Below, one piece after another: positions 17,908-26,653 of a stretch of 64,000 nt of DNA. This stretch comes from Permianibacter fluminis (GTDB lineage: Bacteria > Pseudomonadota > Gammaproteobacteria > Enterobacterales > Permianibacteraceae). Each line of letters opens with the position of its first letter. Position 1 is the stretch's first letter. Location of the stretch: assembly GCF_013179735.1 (NCBI RefSeq), contig NZ_JABMEG010000001.1, forward strand, positions 1-64,000, in the 5' to 3' direction. The notes below the pieces were generated by a model. That model was not told where the DNA came from. It saw only the letters and a list, made by a program, of their open reading frames with translations, and did no database searches. Position numbers and translations under genes: made by a program.

Positions 17908-17933
17908 CCGGAATGGAGTCATATGGTTTACAA
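17901..17933. promoter_or_regulatory. Probable BirA biotin operator
   Basis: CTGTCAACC-N15-GGTTTACAA matches the known BirA consensus TTGTAAACC-N14-16-GGTTTACAA. One half is perfect and the other has 7 of 9 matches, with the correct spacing. It overlaps the bioB -35 box on one side and the comF ATG on the other, so biotinyl-AMP-bound BirA would block bioB transcription and could also affect comF. Confidence 0.8.
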
Positions 17934-18672
17934 GTGGCTGGAAGCCCTGTGTCCGCTGTGTCGCTGCCCGGTTGGCGATACCGCCGGTCTGTGCGCGGTC
18001 TGCCGGGCGGATCTGCCTTGGCTCGGCCATGCCTGCCGGCGCTGCGCCCTGCCCTTGCCGATCGCCGCTGGCGCGCTTTGCGGCCCCTGTCTGCGGCGGC
18101 CATCGCCGGTTGATCGCAGCCTCTGTGCACTGCGCTATCAGGCGCCGGTCGGAGGGTTGGTCAGCGCCTTCAAGTTTCATCGCGATTTGGCCGCCGGCGC
18201 GGCATTGGCCGATCTGCTCGCCCAAACGGTCCTTGATCAGACAGGAATTAGCCAGACCGTCTTTCGCCAAACACCCATGACTCACGCCGATACCGACACC
18301 GGGACCGACACCAGAGCCTTCTCGCTGCCCGATGCCATCGTGCCGGTGCCGCTGCATCCACGCCGGCTGCGCCAGCGCGGCTACAACCAGGCGGCTGAGC
18401 TGGCCAAGCCGCTGGCCCGGCTGTTGGCGCGGCCACTGCTCAGTCATGCCGTTGAACGCTGTCTGGACACCGCCGATCAGATTGGCCTGTCGGCGCTGCA
18501 GCGTCGGCGCAATCTGCGCAAGGCGTTTGCGGTGCGGGCGCCGCTGCCGGCGCACGTCGCGATTGTCGACGATGTGCTGACCACCGGCGCCACGGTGCTG
18601 ACCCTGGCGAAATGTTTGCGCGCCGCCGGCGTCAGCGAGATCACGGTCTGGTGCTTGGCCCGCACCGTTTGA
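17923..18672 (+). CDS. comF: ComF family phosphoribosyltransferase-like protein
   Basis: A 249-residue protein. An N-terminal zinc-finger-like part with CPLC, CAVC, CRRC and CGPC pairs (residues 10-60) is followed by a PRTase-like domain whose PRPP loop is [13 protein letters not shown] (near residue 212), with the family motif [14 protein letters not shown]. ComF/GntX proteins aid DNA uptake or use of DNA in several bacteria, but the reaction is not settled. A Thr/Asp-rich insert of about 20 residues (near 110-135) is unusual. It is divergent from bioB, as is common in gammaproteobacteria. Confidence 0.9.
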   Translation: MVYKWLEALCPLCRCPVGDTAGLCAVCRADLPWLGHACRRCALPLPIAAGALCGPCLRRPSPVDRSLCALRYQAPVGGLVSAFKFHRDLAAGAALADLLAQTVLDQTGISQTVFRQTPMTHADTDTGTDTRAFSLPDAIVPVPLHPRRLRQRGYNQAAELAKPLARLLARPLLSHAVERCLDTADQIGLSALQRRRNLRKAFAVRAPLPAHVAIVDDVLTTGATVLTLAKCLRAAGVSEITVWCLARTV

Positions 18673-18797
18673 GTTGCACACGCCAGCGTGAGCGCTTGCA
18701 CCGTGAAATGTCGCCGCCGGATGGCGGTAATTTTGCCGCTGCCGTCGCAACATCGGTGCTCGCTATACTCGGCCGTCACTTGCCAGGGAGGCGCGCC

Positions 18798-19655
18798 ATG
18801 CACCGTGTTCTGAATCGTCTGCTGCCGAAACCGATCCGATCCAGTCTGGTGTTTGTCCTAGTTGCCGTGGTTGCCGTTGCCCTAACCAGCCCGCGCAGTC
18901 TGGCGGCCGACAGCAGCACGCATCCGGCTGTGGTTCCGCCTGTCATCGCTCCGGCGATCACTCCGGCACCGACGATCACCCAAGCAATTGCCAATCCGCT
19001 GCGCAGTGATGCCGACCGCAAAGCCGATCTCTATCGCAAGCCGGAAGCGATGCTGGAATTTTTTCAGGTCAAGCCGGGCCAGATCGTGCTCGATGTCTTC
19101 GCCGGTGGTGGCTATTACAGCGAGCTGCTGGCGCACACGGTCGGCGCCAGTGGCCGCGTCGATGCCTTCAATAACAAAGCCTATCTCGACTGGGTCGGCG
19201 ATCAACTGGCCGCGCGGCTGCACAACAACCGGCTGGCCAATGTCCAGCGAATCGATGTCGAAGTCGACGAACTGCAATTGGCCAGCAACCACTATGACCT
19301 GATCCTGACCAGCATGGCCCTGCACGACACTTATTACGCCAATCCCGAAGAGGGCTGGCCCGCCATGGATCGGCCCGCGCTGTTCAAAAAACTGTTTCAG
19401 GCGCTGAAACCGGGTGGCGTGCTGGCCGTGATCGATCACAGCGCCAGCACGAACCGCGGCAGCCAGGACAGCAAACCGCTGCACCGCATCGAGGAAAGCA
19501 CACTGCGCCGGGATCTGGAACAAGTCGGCTTCCGCTTTGACGGTGCCAGTGACGCCCTGCGCAATCCGCAGGATGATCGCAGCCTGTCCAGTTTCGACCC
19601 GCGCATCCGGTTCCAGACCGACCGCTTTGTGCTGCGCTTCAAGCGGCCGCAATAG
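18798..19655 (+). CDS. Predicted exported class I SAM methyltransferase
   Basis: A 285-residue protein. The ATG at 18798 is preceded by GGGAGG. Residues 14-37 form a signal peptide or anchor ending in SLAAD. The methyltransferase fold has VLDVFAGGGYYSELLA (SAM loop) near residue 97, and ALKPGGVLAVIDH marks the strand-4/5 region. Relatives are annotated as predicted methyltransferases. The oddity is a SAM-binding enzyme with an export signal, since SAM is cytoplasmic. TATACT at about 18765 is a plausible -10. Confidence 0.8.
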   Translation: MHRVLNRLLPKPIRSSLVFVLVAVVAVALTSPRSLAADSSTHPAVVPPVIAPAITPAPTITQAIANPLRSDADRKADLYRKPEAMLEFFQVKPGQIVLDVFAGGGYYSELLAHTVGASGRVDAFNNKAYLDWVGDQLAARLHNNRLANVQRIDVEVDELQLASNHYDLILTSMALHDTYYANPEEGWPAMDRPALFKKLFQALKPGGVLAVIDHSASTNRGSQDSKPLHRIEESTLRRDLEQVGFRFDGASDALRNPQDDRSLSSFDPRIRFQTDRFVLRFKRPQ

Positions 19656-19771
19656 CCCGCAGCCAGCGCGGCCACAGTGCTAGAATCCGTCCAGCCGACC
19701 GGTCTGCATGGCCGGTCTTTTTTGGCGTTCATTCCGGTGACCGCCACACTTTTGAGTAGCGCAGAACCACC

Positions 19772-21100
19772 GTGCTGAATCGCGACCGTTCGCAGCAAAT
19801 CCTGCATCTGACCCTGCCTGTGATGGGCGGCATGATTTCCCAAAACGTGCTGAATCTGGTCGACATGTACATGGTGGGGCGACTCGGCCCGACCGCCGTC
19901 GCGGCGATTGGCATCACCAGTTACGTCAACTGGCTGCTGGCGGCGGCGTTCATTGGCCTGTCGGCCGGTGTGCAGGCCATGGTCGCGCGCCGGATGGGCG
20001 AAGGCCGGCACGATATCGCGGCGCGGCCACTGAACGGTTCGCTGCTGATGATTGCCATGTCGGCCATTCCGCTGGCGATCATCCTGATTTTGTGCGCACC
20101 GTGGATCGTCTCGTTGCTGACCAAGGATCCGGCCGTTGCCGAACAAGGCACGCCGTATCTGCAGGCGCGTATCGCCGGCATCGCGGCGATGGGCATGAAC
20201 TTTTCCTTCCGCGCTTACTGGAGCGCGATCAAACTCACCCGGTTTTATTTCATGACCTTGCTGGTCATGCACACGATCAACATCGGCATCAACTATGTGC
20301 TGATTTTCGGTCACTTCGGTTTGCCGGCGCTGGGCACCTTCGGTGCCGGTCTTGGCACCACCATCTCGCTCTATCTCGGCACGCTGATGTATTTCGCCTA
20401 CGCCTGGACGCATACCCGCCAATACGGTTTCCTCGCCTCGCTGCCGCGCTGGGAAACGGTCGGCATGATCATCAAGGTGTCGGTGCCTGCCTGCGCCCAG
20501 CAATTTTTCTTTTCGCTCGGCTTCACCGTGCTGTTCTGGATTGTCGGTCAGGTTGGCACCGGCGAGCTTGCCGTCGCCAACGTGCTGACCAACACACTGC
20601 TGGTCGCATTTCTGCCTTGTCTGGCGTTTGGTTTGTCAGCGGCAACACTGGTTGGCCAGGCACTCGGCCGCAAGGATTGTGATGATGCTTATCGCTGGGG
20701 CTGGGATGTCGCCAAGCTGGCGCTGATCGTCGTGTTCATCATTGCGGTGCCGATGTTCATCTTCGCGCCGATGATCATGCACCTGTTCATTGCGGATCCG
20801 GCCATCGCCGAACTCGGGGTGATGCCGCTGCGGCTGGTCGCCGTCGGTTTGTTTCTCGATGCGGTCGGCACCGTGCTGTTCAACAGCATGCAAGGTGCTG
20901 GCGCCACGCTCAGCACCATGGCGGTGACGCTCGGTTTGCAATGGCTGGTGTTTTTGCCGCTGGCTTACTGGAGCGGCCCGGTGCTCGGCATGGGGCTGCT
21001 GATGATCTGGTCCATTTATGTTGGTTACCGCGCCTTCCAGACCGGCGTGTTCATCTGGCTCTGGCGGCGCAAGCGATGGACCACGATCAAACTGAATTGA
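19772..21100 (+). CDS. MATE family multidrug/Na+ exporter
   Basis: A 442-residue membrane protein with 12 hydrophobic segments in two similar halves. GTG (19772) starts the frame with MLNRDRSQQILHLTLPVMG. Typical N-lobe features are QNVLNLVDMYMVGRLG and VQAMVARRMGEG. It is expected to export cationic compounds using H+ or Na+. Its last 25 bases overlap the start of srkA, so the two are coupled. Confidence 0.9.
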   Translation: MLNRDRSQQILHLTLPVMGGMISQNVLNLVDMYMVGRLGPTAVAAIGITSYVNWLLAAAFIGLSAGVQAMVARRMGEGRHDIAARPLNGSLLMIAMSAIPLAIILILCAPWIVSLLTKDPAVAEQGTPYLQARIAGIAAMGMNFSFRAYWSAIKLTRFYFMTLLVMHTINIGINYVLIFGHFGLPALGTFGAGLGTTISLYLGTLMYFAYAWTHTRQYGFLASLPRWETVGMIIKVSVPACAQQFFFSLGFTVLFWIVGQVGTGELAVANVLTNTLLVAFLPCLAFGLSAATLVGQALGRKDCDDAYRWGWDVAKLALIVVFIIAVPMFIFAPMIMHLFIADPAIAELGVMPLRLVAVGLFLDAVGTVLFNSMQGAGATLSTMAVTLGLQWLVFLPLAYWSGPVLGMGLLMIWSIYVGYRAFQTGVFIWLWRRKRWTTIKLN

Positions 21101-22104
21101 ACGACGACGGCGAGCACACGCACGCCTACGCTGCGCTGACACCGGATGCCATTTTATCGGCCCTGGAGGCGGCTGGCTGGCTGCCGGAAGCCGCGCTGCA
21201 ACCGCTGAACAGTTTCGAAAACCGGGTCTACAGTTTTCGCGATGAGTCGGCGTCGGCAACGGTATCGGGTTCGAGCAACAACCGGTTCGTGGTCAAATTC
21301 TATCGACCGCAGCGCTGGCGCCCCGAGCAGATTCAGGAAGAGCATGATTTTCTGTTCGAGCTCGCCGACACCGATATCCCGGTCATCGCGCCGATCAAAC
21401 GCGATGGCATCAGCCTGTTCACCGCCAACGGTTTTTCCTTCGCCGTGTTTCCGCAGCGCGGCGGTCGACCGTTTGAAACCGGCAACGAAGAGCAGCTGGC
21501 GATCATGGGCCGTACTGCCGGTCGTCTGCATGCCGTCGCCCAGCAAAAACAATTCCGCTGCCGCGAACGTTTGGATGTGCTCCAGTTTGCCCGACCGGCG
21601 TTGGCGGCAACGATGGCCAGTCCGCTGCTGCCCGGCCATCTCGCGCAGTCCTATCAAACGGCCGCCGAACAGGTGTTGGCCGCGTGTGAACAGCAGTTGC
21701 AGCGCCTGCACGATGTCAACTGGCAACGCTGCCACGGCGATCTGCATCCGGGCAATATTCTGTGGACCGGCGATGGCGTGCTGCTGATCGACTTTGATGA
21801 TTGCCGGACAGCGCCGGCGGTGCAGGATTTGTGGATGCTGGCGCACACGGCCAGTGAACGCGCCTTGTTGATTGCCGAATATGAAAACTTCTGCGACTTC
21901 GATTGGCGCGAATGGCAATTGGCAGAAGTGTTCCGCGGTTTGCGATTGGTGCAATACGGTGGCTGGCTGGCCCAGCGTTGGGGCGATCCGACCTTTCCGC
22001 GTCATTTCCCGTGGTTTGGCGGCGACAGTTACTTTGCCGGCCAAATCAGCATGCTGCGCGTGCAGTGTGACGCCATTCGGGACAGCTGCCAAGCCGATGG
22101 TTGA
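21076..22104 (+). CDS. srkA: Stress response kinase A (YihE family)
   Basis: A 342-residue APH/choline-kinase-fold Ser/Thr kinase, similar in length to E. coli SrkA (328). The catalytic loop CHGDLHPGNILW lies near residue 218 and the metal site LLIDFDDC about 20 residues later. An ATP-side Lys is in RFVVKFYRP. The ATG at 21076 is inside the end of the MATE gene. In E. coli the protein counters stress-induced cell death through the MazEF pathway. Its target here is unknown. Confidence 0.93.
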   Translation: MDHDQTELNDDGEHTHAYAALTPDAILSALEAAGWLPEAALQPLNSFENRVYSFRDESASATVSGSSNNRFVVKFYRPQRWRPEQIQEEHDFLFELADTDIPVIAPIKRDGISLFTANGFSFAVFPQRGGRPFETGNEEQLAIMGRTAGRLHAVAQQKQFRCRERLDVLQFARPALAATMASPLLPGHLAQSYQTAAEQVLAACEQQLQRLHDVNWQRCHGDLHPGNILWTGDGVLLIDFDDCRTAPAVQDLWMLAHTASERALLIAEYENFCDFDWREWQLAEVFRGLRLVQYGGWLAQRWGDPTFPRHFPWFGGDSYFAGQISMLRVQCDAIRDSCQADG

Positions 22105-22191
22105 GTTGGCTGTTCAACGCCGCACCGTGTCTTTCTCAACGGCTAGCTCAACGGCTCTCTCAACTCTTCTCTCAACACCTGGCCACTGCGC

Positions 22192-23910
22192 TTAAGCCGA
22201 TTCACTCATTTGCTCAGCACTCGCCGTTGGCAAGACGTGCAAACGCCGGCCGATCTCTTCGCCCATTCGCTGTGCCAGTTCGCGCTCGCCCATCACCACG
22301 CTGTCGATGCCCATGTCTTTCAGGTGCTGATACTCGTCGTCATGGTGCGTCCGGACAATGATGTCGATGTCCGGATTCAGTTGCCGGGCCAGCTCAATCA
22401 CCCGCCGGGTCTGGAACCGCTCCGGCGTGGTAATCACCAGAATGCGGGCTTGGGATAATTCGGCATGTTCGAGTATGCCTGGCAACGAAGCGTCACCGTA
22501 AATGACCGGCAGCTGCCGTTTGCGCAGCGTCTCGACAAAATGACGGTCGTGTTCGATGACCAGATACGGCAACTGCATCGCATCGAGCTGGGCGCCGATG
22601 CGCCGACCAACCCGGCCAAAGCCAATCAGCACCACATGATCATGCATGTGCTGCTGGCCGAGTTCGGTGGCGGGTGCAGCAAGCTTGTCCTGATTGCGAT
22701 TGAAGCGCGCTGCCCAGCGCGGATTTTTTTCGATCACGGCCAGAATCGGTTTGATCGAACGGAAGGTCAGCGGATTGAGTGTGATGGAAATCAGCGCGCT
22801 GGCCAGAATGATGTTCTGGCCTTCAACCGGCAGCAATCCATGCAGCATGCCAAGGCTGGCGAGTATGAACGAAAACTCGCCGATCTGGGCCAGACCCGCC
22901 GACACCGTCAACGCGGTAACCAGCGGATATTTGAACGCCAGCACAATCACAAACGCCACCAGCGACTTGCCGATCAGAATGATGGCCACTGCCGCCAGCA
23001 CATGCCAGGGACTGTTCAGCAGCACGCTGGGGTCGAACAGCATGCCGACAGCAACAAAGAACAACACCGCGAAGGCATCCTGAAACGGCAAGGCGTTGGC
23101 CGCAGCACGGTGACTGATGTGCGAACCGTTGATCACAACGCCGGCCAGAAACGCCCCCAGCGCGAATGACACCCCAAACAGCGTTGCGGCCGCGTAGGCA
23201 ATGCCGAGCGCGACCGCGATGACCGCCAGCGTGAACAATTCGCGCGAATCGGTTTTGACCACCAGTTGCAACAGCCACGGCACCACCTTGGCGCCAGCGA
23301 CGATCATCACGGCCGAAAAGACGCTGACCTTGACCAGCACCAAACCCAGCGACAACCAGAAGCCGCTGTTGCTGAGCAGATTGTCGCCACCTTTCAGCGC
23401 ATCGAGCGCCGGCAACATCACCAGCGCCAGCACCATGACCAGATCTTCAACCACCAGCCAACCGACCGCGATGCGGCCGTGCACCGTGTTGAGAACTTTG
23501 TGCTCTTCCAGCCCGCGCAGCAGCACCACCGTGCTGGCCACCGACAGCGACAAACCGAACAAGATGGCCGCCGGCGTATCCCAGCCCCACCAATGCGCCA
23601 AGGCCGCGCCCATTGCCGTTGCCGCCAGGATTTGCAGCACCGCGCCCGGCAGCGCGATGTGACGCATCTTCAGCAGATCGCGAAAAGAGAAATGCAGGCC
23701 AACGCCGAACATCAGCAGGATGACGCCAATTTCGGACAATTGCTGGGCCAGCGAAATGTCGGCAACAAAGCCAGGCGTGTGCGGACCGACCGCGACCCCG
23801 GCCAGTAGATAACCGACCAATGGCGGCAAACCGATCCGTACTGCCAGCAGACCGGCAACAAAAGCGAACAGAAAGCTGAGCGCAATGGTCGCGATGAGCG
23901 TGTGTTCCAC
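22192..23910 (-). CDS. ybaL: YbaL-type K+/H+ antiporter with RCK domain
   Basis: A 572-residue CPA2 exchanger. About 12 membrane helices (residues 5-385) include GYLLAGVAVGPHTPGF and GVGLHFSFRDL, followed by a TrkA-N/RCK nucleotide-binding domain with VVLIGFGRVGRRIG near residue 420. It is likely a glutathione- or NAD-gated potassium efflux system of the inner membrane. Convergent with srkA. Confidence 0.93.
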   Translation of the reverse strand: MEHTLIATIALSFLFAFVAGLLAVRIGLPPLVGYLLAGVAVGPHTPGFVADISLAQQLSEIGVILLMFGVGLHFSFRDLLKMRHIALPGAVLQILAATAMGAALAHWWGWDTPAAILFGLSLSVASTVVLLRGLEEHKVLNTVHGRIAVGWLVVEDLVMVLALVMLPALDALKGGDNLLSNSGFWLSLGLVLVKVSVFSAVMIVAGAKVVPWLLQLVVKTDSRELFTLAVIAVALGIAYAAATLFGVSFALGAFLAGVVINGSHISHRAAANALPFQDAFAVLFFVAVGMLFDPSVLLNSPWHVLAAVAIILIGKSLVAFVIVLAFKYPLVTALTVSAGLAQIGEFSFILASLGMLHGLLPVEGQNIILASALISITLNPLTFRSIKPILAVIEKNPRWAARFNRNQDKLAAPATELGQQHMHDHVVLIGFGRVGRRIGAQLDAMQLPYLVIEHDRHFVETLRKRQLPVIYGDASLPGILEHAELSQARILVITTPERFQTRRVIELARQLNPDIDIIVRTHHDDEYQHLKDMGIDSVVMGERELAQRMGEEIGRRLHVLPTASAEQMSESA

Positions 23911-24016
23911 GATGGCAACTCCTGTTCTCAGGCTGATCTGTTTTCAGGTCAGACGGTTGTCAGGCTGGAGCAACGCTCATGAAGAGCAGCAACGAAAACG
24001 GTTTAACGAAAACTGC

Positions 24017-24042
24017 GGCAGGCCGTATCAGTACGGCCTGCC
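24017..24042 (-). terminator. Perfect 11-bp hairpin after yqhA
   Basis: GGCAGGCCGTA-TCAG-TACGGCCTGCC lies about 85 bases beyond the yqhA stop in its direction of reading, with a short TTTTC on the minus strand. Possibly a weak terminator between yqhA and ybaL. Confidence 0.45.
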
Positions 24043-24127
24043 ATGCTGTGATGCGATGATACGGTGATGCACATCGAATCTGTCCGTAGCGGGCAACAAC
24101 CCCGATGCCCCATCCACTGCCGCCAGC

Positions 24128-24697
24128 TCAATGTGCCGATTTGGTCATCTTGTCCAGATAACCCATACCGAAAGCCGACGCCACAAAGGTCATGTGGATG
24201 ATGACAAACCACATCAGCATGTCGCTGGATTGCTCGGAGGCTTGTTTGAGGATTTCAGGCGTCAGTTCGATGCCTTGGTCGCGCAGCGATTTGACCCGCT
24301 GGGCATAGACACTTTCAACGCCGATAAATTTCTGCAGCAGATGAATGGAGGAAATCGCCACAATGGAGGCCGCCACTTTCTGCTTCAGCGTGCTGGCATC
24401 GAGCTTGCCCATCCATTCCAGCTTCTCCGAGCCTTCGGTTTCGAGCTTCGAAACAAAATTCTCATATCCGGAAAACATCACCATGACCAGCAAGCCGCCA
24501 ATCAGCGCCATGTCGACCAGGGCCAGGACAATCAGCACCAGATCACTTTCGCTTTTGCTCAGCAGTTCCGGGGCGACGTGGATCAGCTCCTGAAAAAATT
24601 TCACGGCCAGCGCTATCAACGCCAGCGACAGGCCCAGATAGATCGGTGCCAGCAACCAGCGACTGGCATACATGCTGCGCTCAATCAAACGTTCCAC
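24128..24697 (-). CDS. YqhA family (UPF0114) inner-membrane protein
   Basis: A 189-residue protein from a GTG start at 24697 ([14 protein letters not shown]), chosen because GGAG precedes it by 7-8 bases. Upstream codons to 24775 are in frame but atypical. About four membrane helices. Family signatures are [25 protein letters not shown] and IHLLQKFIG. Function in E. coli is unknown. Confidence 0.9.
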   Translation of the reverse strand: MERLIERSMYASRWLLAPIYLGLSLALIALAVKFFQELIHVAPELLSKSESDLVLIVLALVDMALIGGLLVMVMFSGYENFVSKLETEGSEKLEWMGKLDASTLKQKVAASIVAISSIHLLQKFIGVESVYAQRVKSLRDQGIELTPEILKQASEQSSDMLMWFVIIHMTFVASAFGMGYLDKMTKSAH

Positions 24698-24835
24698 TAC
24701 CAGCTTCTCCTGCAGAGCTTGAACAATGGCCCGGGATTGTAGCAGCCGCCGCCGCCCGGGTTTAACACTCCGCACTTGCCGTCGACGTCAGCCCGACTAC
24801 GCTTAAGGCTCTCCCTGAACGTCAGGAGTTTGCCC

Positions 24836-25594
24836 ATGTCTCGTCTTGTCATTTTCCTGTCCGCGGTGGCGCTGGCCGGGGCCAGTCACGCCGCCGAGGT
24901 CAGCTTGCGCGCCGATGTCTGGTATCCGATGAACGGTGAGCCGGGCGCCGCCAACCCCGGCTTCATGGTCGAAATCGCCCAAGAGGCACTGAAAGCCGGC
25001 GGCCACACCGTCAACTACCAGACCCTGCCCTGGGAGCGGGCGGTGGCAGAAACCCGGGCCGGCAAATTTGACTGCGTGATTGGTGCCTACAAAGACGACA
25101 CCCCGGACTTTGTTTTCCCCGATGAGCCCTACGGCATGGATGTGCAGGCCTTTTTCGTCAAGAAAGGTCAGGCCTGGCATTACGGCGGCAGTCTCGACAG
25201 CCTCAAGGGCACCAGCGTTGCGGTCATCGGCGGGTATGCCTATGGCGACGAGTTCGAAGCCTTTGCCAAAGCCAATCCGACCGGTATTCAGTCGGTCAGC
25301 GGCGACAATGCGCTGGAGCAGAATCTGAAGAAACTGCTGGCCGGGCGCGCCGTGACCACACTGGAGTCGGTCTATGTGGCCGAAGCCAAAATCAAGGAAA
25401 TGGGCCTGACCGGCCAAATCGAGCAAGCCGGCCTGTTTGGCGAACCGACTGAAATGTACATCGCCTGCAGCCCGGCCAAGCCCAGCTCCAAGGATTACGC
25501 CAAGCTGCTGACTGACGGCATCCGGCAACTGCGCAGCAGCGGCAAGCTGGCCACGATTCTCGGCAAATACGGGCTGAAGGACTGGAAGAAATAG
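24836..25594 (+). CDS. Periplasmic solute-binding protein (SBP family 3)
   Basis: A 252-residue protein. The signal peptide (residues 1-19, cleavage at SHAAE) is followed by a two-lobe PBP fold with DVWYPMNGE, PWERAVAETRAGKFD and a second-lobe hinge at SLKGTSVAVIGGYAYG. GGAG precedes the ATG. No ABC permease or ATPase gene is adjacent, so it may be an orphan sensor or partner of a remote transporter. The ligand is probably an amino acid or small organic acid. Confidence 0.88.
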   Translation: MSRLVIFLSAVALAGASHAAEVSLRADVWYPMNGEPGAANPGFMVEIAQEALKAGGHTVNYQTLPWERAVAETRAGKFDCVIGAYKDDTPDFVFPDEPYGMDVQAFFVKKGQAWHYGGSLDSLKGTSVAVIGGYAYGDEFEAFAKANPTGIQSVSGDNALEQNLKKLLAGRAVTTLESVYVAEAKIKEMGLTGQIEQAGLFGEPTEMYIACSPAKPSSKDYAKLLTDGIRQLRSSGKLATILGKYGLKDWKK

Positions 25595-25702
25595 CGCCTT
25601 GGCCGGTGCGGCACGATTCAGGCCGGATTCAGTTGCCCGGGCTCAGCATGGCGGCAACGGTGCGAACTCAGGTTCGCCCGGCAATCACAAGGAGTCTGAA
25701 TC

Positions 25703-26359
25703 ATGCGCACCCTGACCCTGACACTGGCCGCCCTGCTGCTGGTCAACGCCGGCCTCGCTGACGCCCGCGACCGGCAAGATGAGCGCGGTCGTGGCAATGC
25801 CGTCTATAGCGAACAAGGCCGCAACAGCGGCGCCTCGGACCGGCAATACCGGGACGACGGCCGCCGCGACAGTGGTGACCGCACAGGTGACCGCAATAAC
25901 GATCACAACTACAGCGATAACCGCGACCGCGGTCGTGATGCCTTGGGCAATTGGCGCGACACCGATGCCGATCAGCGCAACTGGCGCGACAGCAACAGCC
26001 GGGAGCGCAATGACCGGGATCGCCATGCCGATCATGATCACCGCGGCCGCGACTGGGATGATCGCCGGGACTGGCGTGACAACCGCGACTGGAACGATCG
26101 CGATCACCACCACTACCGCGACTACGACAGCCGCGACACCTATTACTACTACTCGTCAGCACCGCGCCGGGTGATTTACTTCAATGACGGCTACGGCCAT
26201 TACCGTCACTACCGGCTGCGCGGCGATTATTACAGCCACTTTTACGACCCGTTCTATTTCCACGGCGGTGTGCATATTCACGCCGGTTGCCATTACCACC
26301 ACTTTGGTGACGCCATTGCTGCCGGCATCGTGATCGGCGCGATTCTGGGCGACTGGTAA
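25703..26359 (+). CDS. Exported Asp/Arg-rich and His/Tyr-rich protein
   Basis: A 218-residue protein with a signal peptide (cleavage near GLADA, residue 20). About residues 22-150 are extremely rich in Arg, Asp, Asn and His. Residues 150-205 are rich in Tyr and His, with RVIYFNDGYGHYRHY. The C-terminus is Gly/Ala-rich (AIAAGIVIGAILGDW). This layout loosely recalls RcnB-like periplasmic metal-homeostasis proteins, but no firm family match can be made by eye. Many His and Asp suggest metal binding. Likely its own unit, with terminators after it. Confidence 0.7.
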   Translation: MRTLTLTLAALLLVNAGLADARDRQDERGRGNAVYSEQGRNSGASDRQYRDDGRRDSGDRTGDRNNDHNYSDNRDRGRDALGNWRDTDADQRNWRDSNSRERNDRDRHADHDHRGRDWDDRRDWRDNRDWNDRDHHHYRDYDSRDTYYYYSSAPRRVIYFNDGYGHYRHYRLRGDYYSHFYDPFYFHGGVHIHAGCHYHHFGDAIAAGIVIGAILGDW

Positions 26360-26510
26360 GGCGCGAACCGGCGACCGTGATGACAACTGTCGGCGGGTAA
26401 TTGCAGGGCCCTGACAAGGGTAATTGTGCACTGCAATTGCGGACGGAATCGCGTTTGCTAGACGAGCAAATCCGATGTGGGTAATGAGGGTTCCTCACGT
26501 CGGGTCTGTC

Positions 26511-26543
26511 CAGGGCGCAGGCAACTGCGCCCTGTTCTCTTTT
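26511..26543 (+). terminator. Intrinsic terminator
   Basis: Perfect 10-bp stem CAGGGCGCAG / CTGCGCCCTG with loop GCAA, followed by TTCTCTTTT. It lies about 150 bases after the Asp/Arg-rich gene, leaving room for a separate small transcript in between. Confidence 0.8.
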
Positions 26544-26602
26544 CGGCGGATTGCCACGCCGCAGGCGCGCCCCCTCGTGCCCTACCCGGACTGGCAATGA
26601 GC

Positions 26603-26638
26603 AAAAAAAAACGGCGGACTTCGGTCCGCCGTTTTTTT
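26603..26638. terminator. Bidirectional intrinsic terminator
   Basis: Stem CGGCGGAC / GTCCGCCG with a UUCG-type loop, flanked by A8 on the left and T7 on the right. It serves the rightward gene ending at 26359 and the leftward lipoprotein gene ending at 26654. Confidence 0.9.
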
Positions 26639-26653
26639 ATTTCGCTGCGGCCG

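Noticed and set aside
16808-18280. 490-residue open frame on the plus strand over bioB
   Set aside because: It runs antisense through the well-conserved bioB gene and its promoter into comF. Long antisense frames are expected at this GC content and codon usage. No domain or ribosome site.
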